Shown in pieces: positions 36,978-49,338 of a stretch of 64,000 bases of DNA. The position numbers and the translations under genes are program-made. This stretch comes from Rotaria sordida (lineage: Eukaryota; Rotifera; Eurotatoria; Philodinida; Philodinidae): NCBI GenBank assembly GCA_905250125.1, contig CAJNOL010000518.1, positions 1 through 64,000 of the forward strand, in the 5' to 3' direction. Below the pieces are notes generated by a model. The model did not search any database and was not told the origin of the DNA. It was given only the letters and a program-made list of their open reading frames with translations. The stretch's first letter is position 1, and the number at the start of each line of letters is the position of its first letter.

Positions 36978-37932
36978 GTCGTCATGATACAATCACTGTT
37001 CCTAATATAAAATTAACATCATCAGCTCGTTATTGTTCTGTATTTCCATCAATAAATATAAAAGGTAGTATTCGTCATTTACAATTACGTCCACGTGAAT
37101 TAGATGATTATCGTCAACGATGTGAATCCGTTTTACGTCGTTATTTTAAACGTATGCAATGGTTATTAAATGGTAGTCGTTTAATATTTTCACCTATTGT
37201 TCATAAACATATACTTATACTTGTTGATACAAGTGGTTCAATGGAATCAAATATAGATTATTTAAAAAAAGAATTAGCTACACTTGTATGGGAACAATTA
37301 TTTACATATCAAATACAATTTAATTTTATTCAATTTAATGATAATTATCAAATATGGCGTGATAATCTTGTTTTACCAACAGAAGATAATTGTCATGAAG
37401 CTATTGCATGGATAAGTACATTAAAAGCTAATGGTAATACATGTAGTGAACGTGTATTAAAATTTGCATTCGATTTTCATCATACAAAACAACCAATTGA
37501 TGGTATTTATTATATAAGTGATGGTAAACCAGATCATAGTACAAGTTATTTATTAGAACAAGTACGTTTAATGAATACAATACATACAAATACAACTGAT
37601 ACAAAACGTATATCAATAAATACAATATCATTTTGTTGTCAAGATATTGATGCAAATAATTTTTTAAAAAATTTATCACATGATAATAATGGACGTTATC
37701 ATCGTTCAACAAATAATTCACGTGATATACATTTATTTATACATCGTTTACAACAAGATAAAACATATGATTTAGAACTTGATGATAGTTTATTACCTGA
37801 ACTTGATAGTGATGATATAAAACGTTTATTAAAAGAAATTGTTAAAGCAAGACTTTATTTAAAACAAGCTATTACATTTCGTTCACTTTATAATCAACAA
37901 CAAGATTCAACAAAAGAAATAACAAATAAAGG

Positions 37933-37963
<31 letters not shown>

Positions 37964-38047
37964 GATGATAGTATTCTTATTGGACCAGCTCGTGTACCAA
38001 TGTCTGAAGCATTGTTTAATAGAAAATCAACAAGTTTATATACATAA
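36978..38047 (+). CDS. VWA3A/B-like von Willebrand A domain protein, 5' end missing
   Basis: The frame opens after a TTTCTTTTAG acceptor (intron end 36977) in a phase that needs one base from an upstream exon, so this looks like the 3' part of a longer gene. No upstream exon is convincing. An in-frame ATG at 36950 exists but falls inside the acceptor tract. About 356 codons are visible. RCESVLRRYFKRMQWLLNGS leads into a VWA domain with the MIDAS motif DTSGSMES, then SDGKPDHST and TISFCCQDIDANNFLKNL, the pattern of VWA3A/VWA3B. The tail has a poly-Gln run (CAA repeat, about 37934-37962). VWA3 proteins are poorly characterised and often over 1000 residues. The N gap just upstream may hold the missing exons. 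Confidence 0.7.
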
Positions 38048-38396
38048 ATTAACAATATTAAATATTCATTTTGTATAGTCAGATGATAACTTCTTTTTTT
38101 GTTTTGTTTTGTCCATGTTTTTATATGTGACGACTTGAAGGGAACTTTGTCTTGTTTTGCTTGATTTGGCTTTTTCTTTGGATATGCTTTTCAGAGTGAT
38201 TTTATAAATCAAAAAGATAAAAAAAAAAACATTATTTATAATTCAAATGAAATATGTTCAATTGTCGTAAATTGAAAATATTTATAATCAAATTATTGAT
38301 TCTTTACCTCATGAAGAAATTCGATTATGGACAAGAGAATTTCTTTCAAGGTTAAAATTCCTTCCCAACTGAAGTCATACTCATAAGTAGAGCCCG
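38048..38396. other. 3' region of the VWA3-like gene
   Basis: Mostly low complexity. A 26-codon coding-like stretch at about 38271-38350 (YNQIIDSLPHEEIRLWTREF) ends at AAG|GTTAAA. It may be an exon fragment of an unknown gene. Confidence 0.35.
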
Positions 38397-38452
38397 TCGG
38401 ATTGATCCTCAACTTGATCGAGTACGAGAGTTTTGGATCCGGCAGGCTCTAC
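38397..38452. repeat. Small palindromic repeat GTAGAGCC...GGCTCTAC
   Basis: Imperfect inverted repeat with GTAGAGCCCGTCGGAT at the left and ATCCGGCAGGCTCTAC at the right. A related segment, in inverse orientation, is at 62787-62833. Confidence 0.5.
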
Positions 38453-38538
38453 ACATGAACGCACGTTTCTAAATGTCAAATCCAATCTGAGCCAGGGCTA
38501 TATGCATCATGTAGATTCTAATGAACTACGATTACTCT

Positions 38539-38833
38539 GAAAAGAGTTCGACCTGATAGCTTATTACTATCAAGATGCTTCCTTTTTATGGTATTCTTTT
38601 AAGCACAAGGCTGCGGTCCTCCTCACGAACATCAGAAAAACTAAGCTTGGAATTTCGACTCGAAACTTTGTCATTATGCTTAAAAAAATACTGTGAAAAT
38701 GAAGTATCTGGGTAGTAATTATCTATCAGCTCGAACTCTTTTCAGAGTATTCATAGCTTATTAGAGTTTGCATGATGCAGATACTCTCGACTTGAAAGCA
38801 ATGAATCACTTGGGGACCTTCCCTTGTTAGTGA
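38539..38833. mobile_element. Hairpin-and-tail dispersed repeat, copy c
   Basis: The left arm 38539-38612 (GAGTTCGACCTGATAGC, GGTATTCTTTTAAG) pairs with the right arm 38672-38755 (CTTAAAAAAATACTG, TATCAGCTCGAACTC). The tail 38742-38833 (CAGAGTATTCATAGCTTATT, GATGCAGATACTCTCGAC, CACTTGGGGACCTTCC) matches the other copies. Confidence 0.7.
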
Positions 38834-39599
38834 TATTTTCGAACGTTTTCGAAAATCTGATTTGTTTTTCTTTTTATCAGAGAAATACATATAGGGTCGG
38901 AACTAAAACCGAAGTGTTAACTTTCAGAACTCTATAAATCCGTATAGAAAAGTCAAGAAATCTCAGCCTAAGCGAACAATATTAATGTAATTACTATGAA
39001 ATAAAAAAGCTTTCTTAAATTCAGCAACTCTGTGATGGTAGGCTATCTAGAGTCAAATTAGTTCTCTACTTACATACAGCGCTTGAGGTTTATCATACCT
39101 TATGCCTTCCTGCCGCCTCAGAAAATCCATTTTTTCGAAAAAACATTCGAAGTTGAGTTTTGATCATAGGAAGATAATCGAATTTCTGCACATCATTATC
39201 CAACGAATGATACAAGTTAAAAAATACTGCTGCAAGAGCCTAGATTAAAAGTCTATGATGTATAGTTGAAATTGAGTTTGTATACATTCAATTGAAGGGA
39301 TATAATTCGTAGTCGAATGTTAAGTTGGTTAAAGCCATGTATAAATTTATTTACCATTTTTCTCAGGACATAGTTTTCAATCAGAAAAATTGAAACTTCT
39401 CCCACATAATCCAAGATATAGCCAATTTGTTTTAAAGATCTAAATGAGAGTAAATACTTTTTTTTTCGACCAGATCTTTTATAGTTGATTTCTATATTGA
39501 TAAAAGTGAGATTTTGTTTTAACTCTATTTAACATCTTATGTACTAAAATGAATCGAAGTGAATCTAATTAGTAAAAATATAGCGAGGAGAGGAGATGC

Positions 39600-39912
39600 T
39601 TGAACTAAAATAGCTTATTGCAAAAGTTTCAAATATTTTGATTATCTGGAATAAGAACATCGGAATCAACCGTTGTACAATAAACTATTTTCATTAAGGC
39701 ATGTCTCTATGGAAAAATTCAAGACTCAATTTCCATGGTGTTCCTGACGAGAATCACCTACACCCTAAAAAAAAATACAGTATCTCGACAGTCATAAGCT
39801 ATTGATCCGAACTTTTATCAGAATATTCATAACTACTCATTAGAACCTACATGATGTACATAGTCCGAACTCAGATGCGATTGGACACTTAGAAATGTTT
39901 CCTCATCAGTTG
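39600..39912. mobile_element. Hairpin-and-tail dispersed repeat, copy d
   Basis: AATAGCTTATTGCAAAAG near 39608 is inverted by ACAGTCATAAGCTATTGATC near 39788. The tail (about 39816-39912: CAGAATATTCATAACTACTC, ATGATGTACATAGTCCGAAC) matches copies a-c. Confidence 0.6.
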
Positions 39913-41255
39913 ATAGAGCCTAATATATAATTAAATTATCCAAAATATTTCAAGTTTTTCAAAAATCGTATACTTTGAAACTGACACAGCTAACAATAAC
40001 ATTGGAAGAAAACAATGCAAAATTCGACTGTCTAATCCAAAAAAAAAACTCCAATCGTAAATGACAGCAAACTATGTTACAAATACTAAATAACTAGCAA
40101 GTCCTTCTTGATCATCAGATAACTGAAAAATATGTGCCAAAGGTTCAAACAGAACGACTTCTTATAGGCCTGTCTATTTCGTTTTTCATGCTAATATCTA
40201 TCGAGAATCTAACATGAACGTAATTATTAAGTGAAAGAGTAATATATTATATATGGTCAGATAGTCCAAGATGTTTGATCTTTCAATAAATGATTTTAGT
40301 TGCTACCTCGGTTTTTTTTTCTCCAAAACATTTCGTCATTTTCTTCTTGAAAAAAAAAAAACTTTTGTTAATTGTGTAAAGTCTTGAATTCTCTATAGAT
40401 CGTCAATCTCTAAATTTAATTATTTTTCTTGCTTGAAAGATCATGACAAACTCTTTGCTGAATTAAGTTCTGTTAATATTATATAACAGAATACTTTTAT
40501 AATTAGAGTGCCATTTTCTTCGATAGTTTTTTTTTCAAGACATTGCCCTTGTCACGTCATTTCTCCGCTTAAAAATTAAGAATTAAAAAAAAAACAGGGC
40601 TCTTTCAAACAAATAGAAAAACCAATAAACGAACGTTTTTAATTGATTACCCACCAAACACTAGTAAATTTTACATTATCAACCATGTTGATGTGAAATA
40701 GTTCAAACCGATCAAACAAAATAAGACGAGAATCATAAGCAGCCTGGATAGTTTTTGAAGATTTCTTCAAAAATCGACTTTTAAAATTTTGTTCCTTGAA
40801 CATAGATCTCATCATTTCGATAATCTACCTACGATAAAATTTAAACTAGATAGATTGTATTCAAGCGAAGAACCAGAAGTGAGATTACCTTTTTTTGTAA
40901 AATTCTTCAAGATGATACTATTTTACCTAAAACTTATTTTTTAGAAAACAGAAAATGTCATATTTTAGCTAATCTGAAAAACTAGGATATAAAAACCTAA
41001 GAAAATTTCTAATAGTTTATAACCCATAGTTCAGGTTTTTTTGTGGGGGTGGGAGGAAGGGGTGATGCTTACGTCAGCTAGAGTCCTCTATAACTTATAT
41101 ATCCAACTTCATCGCTTGGCTCTTTCTGTTCTCCATTCATTAATTAAATTCCATAGACTCTAAGCAAAAAAACAATGCCATGACAAATGTATATTCAATA
41201 ATGACTGTACCTTTTTCTATGAAAATAGTTAACATTTGATTATTAAAAATTTCAA
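39913..41255. other. Intergenic upstream of PXMP4
   Basis: No gene seen. A G-rich patch GTGGGGGTGGGAGGAAGGGG at about 41041-41060 stands out from the AT-rich surroundings, roughly 200 bases before the ATG. Confidence 0.45.
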
Positions 41256-41870
41256 ATGTCTATTATATTACGTCTTATAAATAATTTTTTAAATGATCCA
41301 TCATATCATTCAACATTAGCAACAATTAAAGGTTTACGACAAGGTATTGTTTATGGAGCTAAAGTACGTTTTGCTCATTCAATTGTTCAAGCATTTTTAT
41401 TTCGTCATGATCCATGGTCAAAAAGAATTCGTTTTATTATTCGTTTAACATATTTACATTCAAAAACTTTAGGTTTATTTGTATTTTTTTATAAAACACT
41501 TCGAACAATAGTTGCTTCAATATTTAGTATATCAAAACCATTTCGTGCATTTATTTGTGCATTTATTGTTGCTTATTTTGTTTTTAATAAACAAAATAGT
41601 GTTAATGAACAAATTATACTTTATTTACTTGCACGTATAACTGTTGGTTTTGCACGTTATGCACAAAAACGTTCATGGTTACCAAATATTCAACGACCTG
41701 TATTTCCATGGTTTGCAGCATTTGTTTGGGGTGTTGTTCTTTGGTTATTTGAATGTCATCGAGAAACATTACAACCATCATTAATACGTTCAATGACTTA
41801 TTTATATGAAAATTCTGATCGATGGTCATCATGGAAAAATTTTCTTGTTCGTGATCAATTTAGATCTTAG
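41256..41870 (+). CDS. Pxmp4: Peroxisomal membrane protein 4 (PMP24)
   Basis: Single exon, 204 residues (human 212). Matches PXMP4 along its whole length: ATIKGLRQGIVYGAKVRFAH (about 23-42), TYLHSKTLGLFVFFYKTLR, VNEQIILYLLARI, and the conserved end VVLWLFECHRETLQPSL then SMTYLYENSDRW. It belongs to the Tim17/Tim22/Tim23/PMP24 superfamily and is an integral protein of the peroxisomal membrane with about four hydrophobic segments. Its exact function is unsettled. The lack of introns is unusual in this window and could mean a retrocopy or simple intron loss; the frame is intact. AATAAA lies at 41935-41940. Confidence 0.93.
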   Translation: MSIILRLINNFLNDPSYHSTLATIKGLRQGIVYGAKVRFAHSIVQAFLFRHDPWSKRIRFIIRLTYLHSKTLGLFVFFYKTLRTIVASIFSISKPFRAFICAFIVAYFVFNKQNSVNEQIILYLLARITVGFARYAQKRSWLPNIQRPVFPWFAAFVWGVVLWLFECHRETLQPSLIRSMTYLYENSDRWSSWKNFLVRDQFRS

Positions 41871-44800
41871 AAAAAAAAATTAAAAAAAAAACTACTTTTT
41901 CTTTTTCTTTTGTCTCCTCTCAAAAGCAGCTTTTAATAAAAAAAAAACAAACTCATCTGATTTTATTATATAATTCAACATAAAGCTTGTTTTTTTGTGA
42001 AAAACAAAAAACGAAAGCCTTCTTTGCTTAAGCCTAAGTATAACAAACGAACATGATGACGGTAAAATAGACAAAAACGGCTCTTGGAATTAAAACAAAT
42101 ATCTTTAAACATCTTACTAACAGATGAATGATGAACAATAATAGGAATAAAAACAAAAACAAAAATCTAGAAAATCTAAAAAATAGGATCAAAAGGATGA
42201 TATGACTAATGAGAGAAAAACAAATAAATATAAGATGTTGCAATGAATATAGACGAAGAAGAAAAGACTGCGCATATACAACAAAAGAAAACATCGTTTA
42301 CAGTTATTACTGTCATAAAAAAAAAAGAATAGTTCATATTTTCCGATAGTCTTTTTGTTATATCTGTCATAGTTTGTTAGATTGAACGATGATTGTAAGT
42401 CTAATTTTCATCCGTCATATTACATGACTACTTGCTGGTAAACTATGACGATTGTTAAGACCTATGAGATACACTTGACAAAAGTGTTACACGCATCACT
42501 AATTACATTTGTCTATACAGAAAAGTAATCATCTACAATTTAATCTTAATATTTCATTTGAAATATAAATATAAAAGATGTCAAATGAGATATTTGTTAG
42601 AATCAAGTACTCAGACACTCTAGAAAAATATTTTTTTGTTAGTTATATAATTAAGTGCAAAAAAACCAAGAAAGAAGCTCAGCTTAAGTTTTGATCTTCA
42701 AGATAAAATTATAAATATTAATTTCAACTAATGTTTCACGTATCTGAATAAGGGATAAAAAAAAAAAGTAATTGAATAGAATATAATTTGAAATTATTTC
42801 TAAAAATAATCTCATATAATATTATCTTGAATATTCATTTAATATATAGCTTAAGGTCTCGAACAAGGATACTTGATATTTAATATTCTATTAAGATTAA
42901 TCTACGCATTCCTTTGAAAAACTTATTTCGGATGTTTTTATTTGAGAAGTAATAGATAGTTCTAGCTTTTTCTCTTGTCTTTTTTGTTTTTTTGCTATAA
43001 TACAATAAAAGCAATCGTCAACGTTAAACAAATCCATTCATGTAGTTATAATTCAATAGACATTATTTTCAGAAGAATCTAGTCGTTTAGTATCTTCTTG
43101 GTAATTCTTTTGTTGTTTGAAAAATATCTGATGTTTCTTGACATAATAAGTTATGAAGAGAAAAAAAAACAATTTTTTTTTTTTCTATATTAGTCTATAT
43201 TTATTTTGTTCTTTTACTTAACAATTCAACATAGAATATCTGCGTATTTTTATCGTTTAACAATTCATAAAAAAAAACTAATGTTTGTTTATTTTATCGC
43301 AATAATTGAAACCGAACTATTAATTGATTATTAGTGATATTTACCCTTATTCTTCTTTTATTTTTGCTCTCTTTATTCGCTAACATCAAACAAAAAGAGA
43401 AACAACAAAGAGTTCTTTTTCTGAATATCTTTACAAGAGTATTTTCCGAAGGTCAATATTGAACGAGCAAGAAAAGATGTTGAAGTCAATAAGTCAAACA
43501 AAGAGAAAAAAAGAAAATCTTTGCTTGTGCTAAGTAACACAATATAATAAAAATGCATTTACTACTATATATCCATTTGTCTCGTTATATTACTAGTATT
43601 GTCATTGTAGGTTAACTAAATGTAACATCACGTATGTAGTCATAAAATGATTTTTTCATTATCATTATTGTCATCTTTTAATAATAAATTAACTCTAGAA
43701 TATTTTAGAATATAAAAGAAACATAAGAAAATATTATAAATATTCTCTATTAATATATTTACATAAGGTGATAGTTAATATTCTTCTTTGTAATAAGACA
43801 CATGCATGCATGTAGGTTAAGTATAATAGTGCCATCAATATAGTATATATCATTTCCTTTCTGTTTTATTTTTATTTTTCTCGATCTATTTCATTGTATA
43901 AAAAAGATGAAAAACAGATGTGAATGATGATGATATTGAGAGAAAAAAAAAAAGTAAGAGATTTATTTCTTTAATGAATATATATTCTGTTCTTTGCCTA
44001 AACATACATAGTCGAATAAGATGTAACTAGAGATGAAAAATAAATCGAATGCCGGAAGCAAGTATTTAACACTATCGGAAAATACCATGCAAAAAAAAAA
44101 ATCAGGTCATTTCCATTTATTTCTATTAGATATAATATATTAAATCGTGGAAGAATGTCATCTTGATTTTGAAATAATATTGTCTAGGCTTTTTCTTTTT
44201 CTTTTATATATAGTGAATATGAATCTAATTATTAACATTCTGAATATGAGCTTCTTTATTCTTACAGAACAATATGCATTTGTTCATTTGATGAATTAAT
44301 AAAAAACAGTAAGTAAAAAACGGTAATTTACATTGATAGTTGATTTATTAAAAAAAAAAAAAAAAGAAATTTCTTTTCTATGAAACAAGTAGATGTTCTA
44401 CTTTATATGATTAATTTTTTTTTTTTTTTTGGTCTTACATTTCTATGTATCTACATAGTAAAAATTAAGATGTTATTTTGTATATGAGACTGTACGTGAA
44501 TATAACAATTTTATTAAAAATAATAATCATTCATAAATGGATTGATAGACTAGATCCGTTCAAAGCTTTTGAAGTAAAACAAACGCAAAAGGCCGACTTT
44601 TATTATTATAGTTATTATGAAATCGAACATCCGGTAGGAAGAATTGAGAATAGTCTTTCTTAATAAATCAAAGACTTTTGTTATTAGAAACTGCGTAATT
44701 TTCAAAAATATATATATTATAAAACCTAAAGAATGTTATTTTCATCGTTTAGAAAAAGTATCCATTTTTGTTTGTTGATACTTCTATAAATTAGTAACAG

Positions 44801-46342
44801 ATATATTTTCTTTGAAGCAAAAAAAATCCTTTTTTTTTTATCTTTTTTGCTTGAATGAAGTAAGAAGTTATACTATAAATGACTTATGATTAATTGAAGA
44901 TAAAAGTAGAAAATTATCTTTATATCAGTAATCGATCGTTTTTAAGTCTATAACTTTTTGTTTTTCTTTTTGGTAGTAATGGAAGTTAACAAATCATAGA
45001 ATTAATCTTCATTTGATGTTATCATTTTTCGACATATATGACATAAAGAGAAGAAAACTTAGCCGGAAATATTGATAGACAGGTTATTATTCTTCTTAGC
45101 TTAATCAAACTAAAAATTTTCAACTCGACTAAATCTAAACAATTCTATGATAATGATTATTGACTCATTTTCTTCTCATAAATTATTAAAAAGAAAAACA
45201 ACAACAACAACAACAACAAAGTTTATTCATTCTAATATTTAGATTTAACTTTATGCAAATGGAAATATGATATTCTTATATATAGTGACAACAAAAACAC
45301 AACAGAACCGAATTCTTGTAAATATTCAAAGAAAAATATTTCTTAGAACCCAAAAAAAGAAAATCTATTCATTGTTATCATATTATTATATTATCGAATA
45401 TGACAATGTGTAACAATTTAATTTACTATCTCTTATATTAATTGTATAATATGTCGAGATGTTCATTACTATCGTACACACGCACAAATTATACTTATTT
45501 ATTTGAAAGAACATTTATATAGTCGTGTCTGTAAACGATAATGAAACAGTTCATCAACATGGACAGTTAATAGGAACCAAAAAAAAAAAGAGAAGACGAA
45601 TAACAGAGAAAAAGAAAAAATAGTACGAGTAAATAGTTAATCATGAATGACATTGCTCGAGAATAAAAAGCTATAGATGTTCTCAATCATTTTTATCTTT
45701 TCTTTTTTTTTTTTTGCATATTAAAATAGTCAGTTGACAAGTCTAACATAGACTTGATCGACACATAGTAGATAGAACATTACTATATTTCACATTCTTT
45801 TTTATATTCAACATTCATTCAGAATAGAAACCATGTTACTCAGAAAAGAAAATGTAGCCGCAATATTACACACAGTATTCTTTTATATATATATATATAT
45901 ATACGTAAACTGTTAAACACATGAAGGGTGTCGGGTACTTATATTATAAAACGATTTATATAGAACACTAGATAATTATTCGGCTTAGTTGTTGTAGTTG
46001 TTTTTAGGGAGCAAAAAAGACATTATGTTTGACATTATATAGAAAATATTCATGTATTATTTTTTTATCATATAATGTTATCGATAATGTGACAGTATTC
46101 AATTTATTATTATTATTATACGGGTGTGTAAAACGATTGTTAAGATTTTCGATTTGATAAGTTATGTTGTCTTATTTATGTGTATATTTATATTATGGAG
46201 TGACAAAGAATCTTTTTTTCTAACTTTTCTCTCTGTTTTTAGATATTTATCTCTTGTAAAAATGTTAACAAAACAACAACAATTAGATTGATAAAGGATA
46301 TGATGATCTTTTTTCTACTTTATTATTTGTTTGAAAAATCCA
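41871..46342. other. 4.5-kb intergenic region upstream of the dopamine receptor
   Basis: The longest gene-free stretch not built from recognisable repeats. It is AT-rich, with A/T homopolymers, CAA repeats near 45200, a TA run near 45884-45902 and ATT repeats near 46108. No exon with protein similarity was found. It may hold long-range regulatory DNA or non-coding first exons of the receptor gene. Confidence 0.5.
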
Positions 46343-48579
46343 ATGCCAATTGTTACCAATTTAATAACTCAGAATTTAATAAACAATTCTAAAAATTCTA
46401 CAAATATTTTTTTCTACGAAATAAAGCAAAATATTGATTTTACTAATTTAATATTAGCTATATTTCTTTGTCTTTTTTGTATTATTACCATTTTTGGTAA
46501 TGGACTTGTTATTTATGCTGTTATTCAAGAACGATATTTAAAATCAGGTATATATATATATATATAATTAAACATTGAATTAAAAATATTCGATAGTATT
46601 CATCTGAGATGAATATTTTCTAACACGAATTTGTAAATAATTATCAAAATTCGTTCAAAACTTCTTGTTGTATAATAACATTTTTGTGAGACATGATCTA
46701 AGAGAAGTTCTGAAGTATACAGGTAAAAATTTGGACCCATGCCTCTCCAGCTCGTGACAGATGCTTATCAGAGACTATCACAAAGACAGAATTTTTCTCT
46801 TCATATTTTGACTATTTTAAGTAAATGTTTCTCTTTTTTTTTTGTTGTTCAATAAAATCATAATAAATGTTTATTAACATATTGAAGTTTTTATTGAATA
46901 TATATGTCAAATGTTAAATAAAGGTAAGATCAATAATAAATATACTAATATAAATCATGTTTAACTATAATATTTATTTAAAAGTTCATAAATAAAATAT
47001 TGAAATAATCTTCTAACACATGAATAAAGTTTTCTATTTTTCATAGCTACTTATTATTATATGGCATCATTAGCATGTGCTGATTTATTTGTTGGTTTAA
47101 TTGTTATGCCATTTGCTATTGTTCAGGTTATCTATGGTGAATATTGGCCATTCGGAAAAACTTGTTGTGATATTTGGCATTCAATAGATGTTTGTGCAAG
47201 TACTGCATCAATACTTGATTTATGTGTTATTGCATTGGATCGTTATTCAGCAATAACAAATCCAATTTCATATCATCGAGCATTTTTTGTTAAACGTTGG
47301 TCTTATCTTATTTTTGCTGTTTGGTTATGTTCAGGTGAATTCTTAAATAAAATCTTTCTTTTTATTTTTATTTTGTTTTATTCTTAAATAATAATTTAAT
47401 TATTTCGATTAGGTTTTATTTCGTTTCCTGCTATAGCCTATTGGCGTTTAGTTGTTCGTCAATATCAAATTGATCGTTGTCTTTTTCCTGATGATATTTA
47501 TTATATATTAGTTTCATCATTAATATCTTTTTATATACCTTTATTTGTAATGATTTTTGTTTATATAAGAATTTATCGTGCTGCTATAAAACAATTACAT
47601 GCATTTAAAACTGGTGTTAAAATAACAACAGAAAAAACAAGAAATTTTAAAAAACAAATAAATAATGAAAATTCACCAACAATAAATATTTCACCCGATG
47701 TTTGTTTACGTATACATCGTGGTAAATATCATGGTATTTTAATTGATAGACAATCATCACTTACAGATAATTCTGTATCACATTATTCAATAACAAATGA
47801 TAATCATCAATTAACAATAAAAAAAAATAAACAAATATCATCAGAAAAAGCACGTCGAACACTTGGTAAACGTTTAACAAAATTTTCTAAAGAACAAAAA
47901 GCTACAGTAACACTTGCTTATGTTATGGGAATATTTGTTTTATGTTGGTTACCTTTTTTTGTTTATAATCCTTTAACTGCTATAGCAAAACTATTTCTTG
48001 AAAGAAGAAAAAAAAATTTAAATAAAATAGAAGAATTTCTAACTGGAAATGATCTTTTCTTTCAATTGGTTACTTGGTTTGGTTATATTAATTCAGGGTA
48101 AATATCCTATTTAATATGAATATCATGTTTCTATATACATATATTTTTTTTTCAGTGTGAATCCAATAATCTATGCTTATTCTTCTCGTGAATTTCGTCG
48201 TGCATTTATTAAATATTTATGTCGGTGTTTTCCAACACGTTTAAGAAACATATTTATGTCTTATCATAATTTACATTTGTTACGTTATCATTATCAACGA
48301 CCATCATCAGCTATATCAACTGAAAATCTTAAATACAATTTAGATAATATTAATAAAAATTTAATTATTCCAACAGTATCATCATCATCAACATCAGCAA
48401 CAACTGTTTTAATAAATATACAAAATAAAAATCAACCAAAACTTCGATTTTTAACAAATTATTCTCGTAAAAATACAAATCAACAAAAACAATATAATAA
48501 TAATAAACCTAAAACTAATATTCTTGTTGATTATTGTAATTATCATGATGTTGCTATTTCAAGAGTAACATGTCTTTGA
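46343..48579 (+). CDS. Dop1R2: Dopamine receptor, invertebrate DAMB/Dop1R2 type
   Basis: Four exons (46343-46547, 47047-47334, 47413-48097, 48156-48579) give 533 residues. The N-terminus has Asn-linked sites (NNSKNSTN). Seven spans are visible. Asp116 in WHSIDVCASTAS is the amine-binding Asp of helix 3; DRYSAI replaces the usual DRYWAI. A helix 5 serine cluster (SSLISFYIP) fits catechol binding; CWLPFF marks helix 6 and NPIIYAYSSREFRRAF helix 7. Cys108 or Cys109 and Cys of IDRCLFPDD form the expected disulfide. FISFPAIAYWR and the loop-3 motif LRIHRG are, as I recall, shared with Drosophila DAMB, which is the basis for the subtype. DAMB-type receptors couple dopamine to cAMP and calcium. The long Asn-rich tail is low complexity. 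The gene converges on the next gene, with 123 bases between stops. Confidence 0.85.
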
Positions 48580-48702
48580 TAATAGACATGTATAATATAT
48601 ATATTTATATACATATAAGATTTTCATTGAATCTAAATGCATTTTATTTGAAATTAAGAAAAAAACAAACAAAACAAAAATATTAATAATAATAATCATT
48701 CA

Positions 48703-49303
48703 TCATGTCGGATTTTGTTGTTCGTTTCGTTGTGCGCGTTTCTAAAGAAAAAAAAAAGAGAATATGAAAATTCTATAAAATATAAAGGTTGAAAAATTCA
48801 AATCAGTCAATATATAGATTCGAATCTTCATTTAAAAAGAAAAAAGTAAGTAACATTATATATTATCAATCTACACATAATTATTTACATAAAAGATTTT
48901 TCTAGTTAGTTATCTTATAATCTGAAAAACATGAAGCTAAATAAATATTACATTTAGTACATGTTCTTTAGATATAGATCTGTTATTTGTTGATAATAAA
49001 ATAGAAATAAAGACATGAAATAGATCATTAAAAAAAGAATTATCTATTATTAAATGACATAGTTCTATGCCTTGAAGATTCTATTTATATAATAGATGAG
49101 ATTGTTGTTAATTTTTTCTTACTTGAAAGATAAGTTCAAGTTCTGATTGTCGACATTGTGTTTGTAGAAATGATTTCGTCAATGTTCTTGAAGTAATTTG
49201 ATTTATATCTTTTGTTGTACTGTTCAATGATTTTGTTCGTTTCGCTGTATTATTCATAATAGCATTTAATTCATTAGGACGCATTATAAATGTTTCCATA
49301 TTT

Positions 49304-49338
<35 letters not shown>

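Noticed and set aside
37428-37721. Antisense ORF over the VWA domain
   Set aside because: Shadow of the coding strand, Tyr/Leu-rich from AT-rich codons.
41041-41060. Possible G-quadruplex upstream of PXMP4
   Set aside because: Only three G runs of three or more, so the standard four-run motif is not met.
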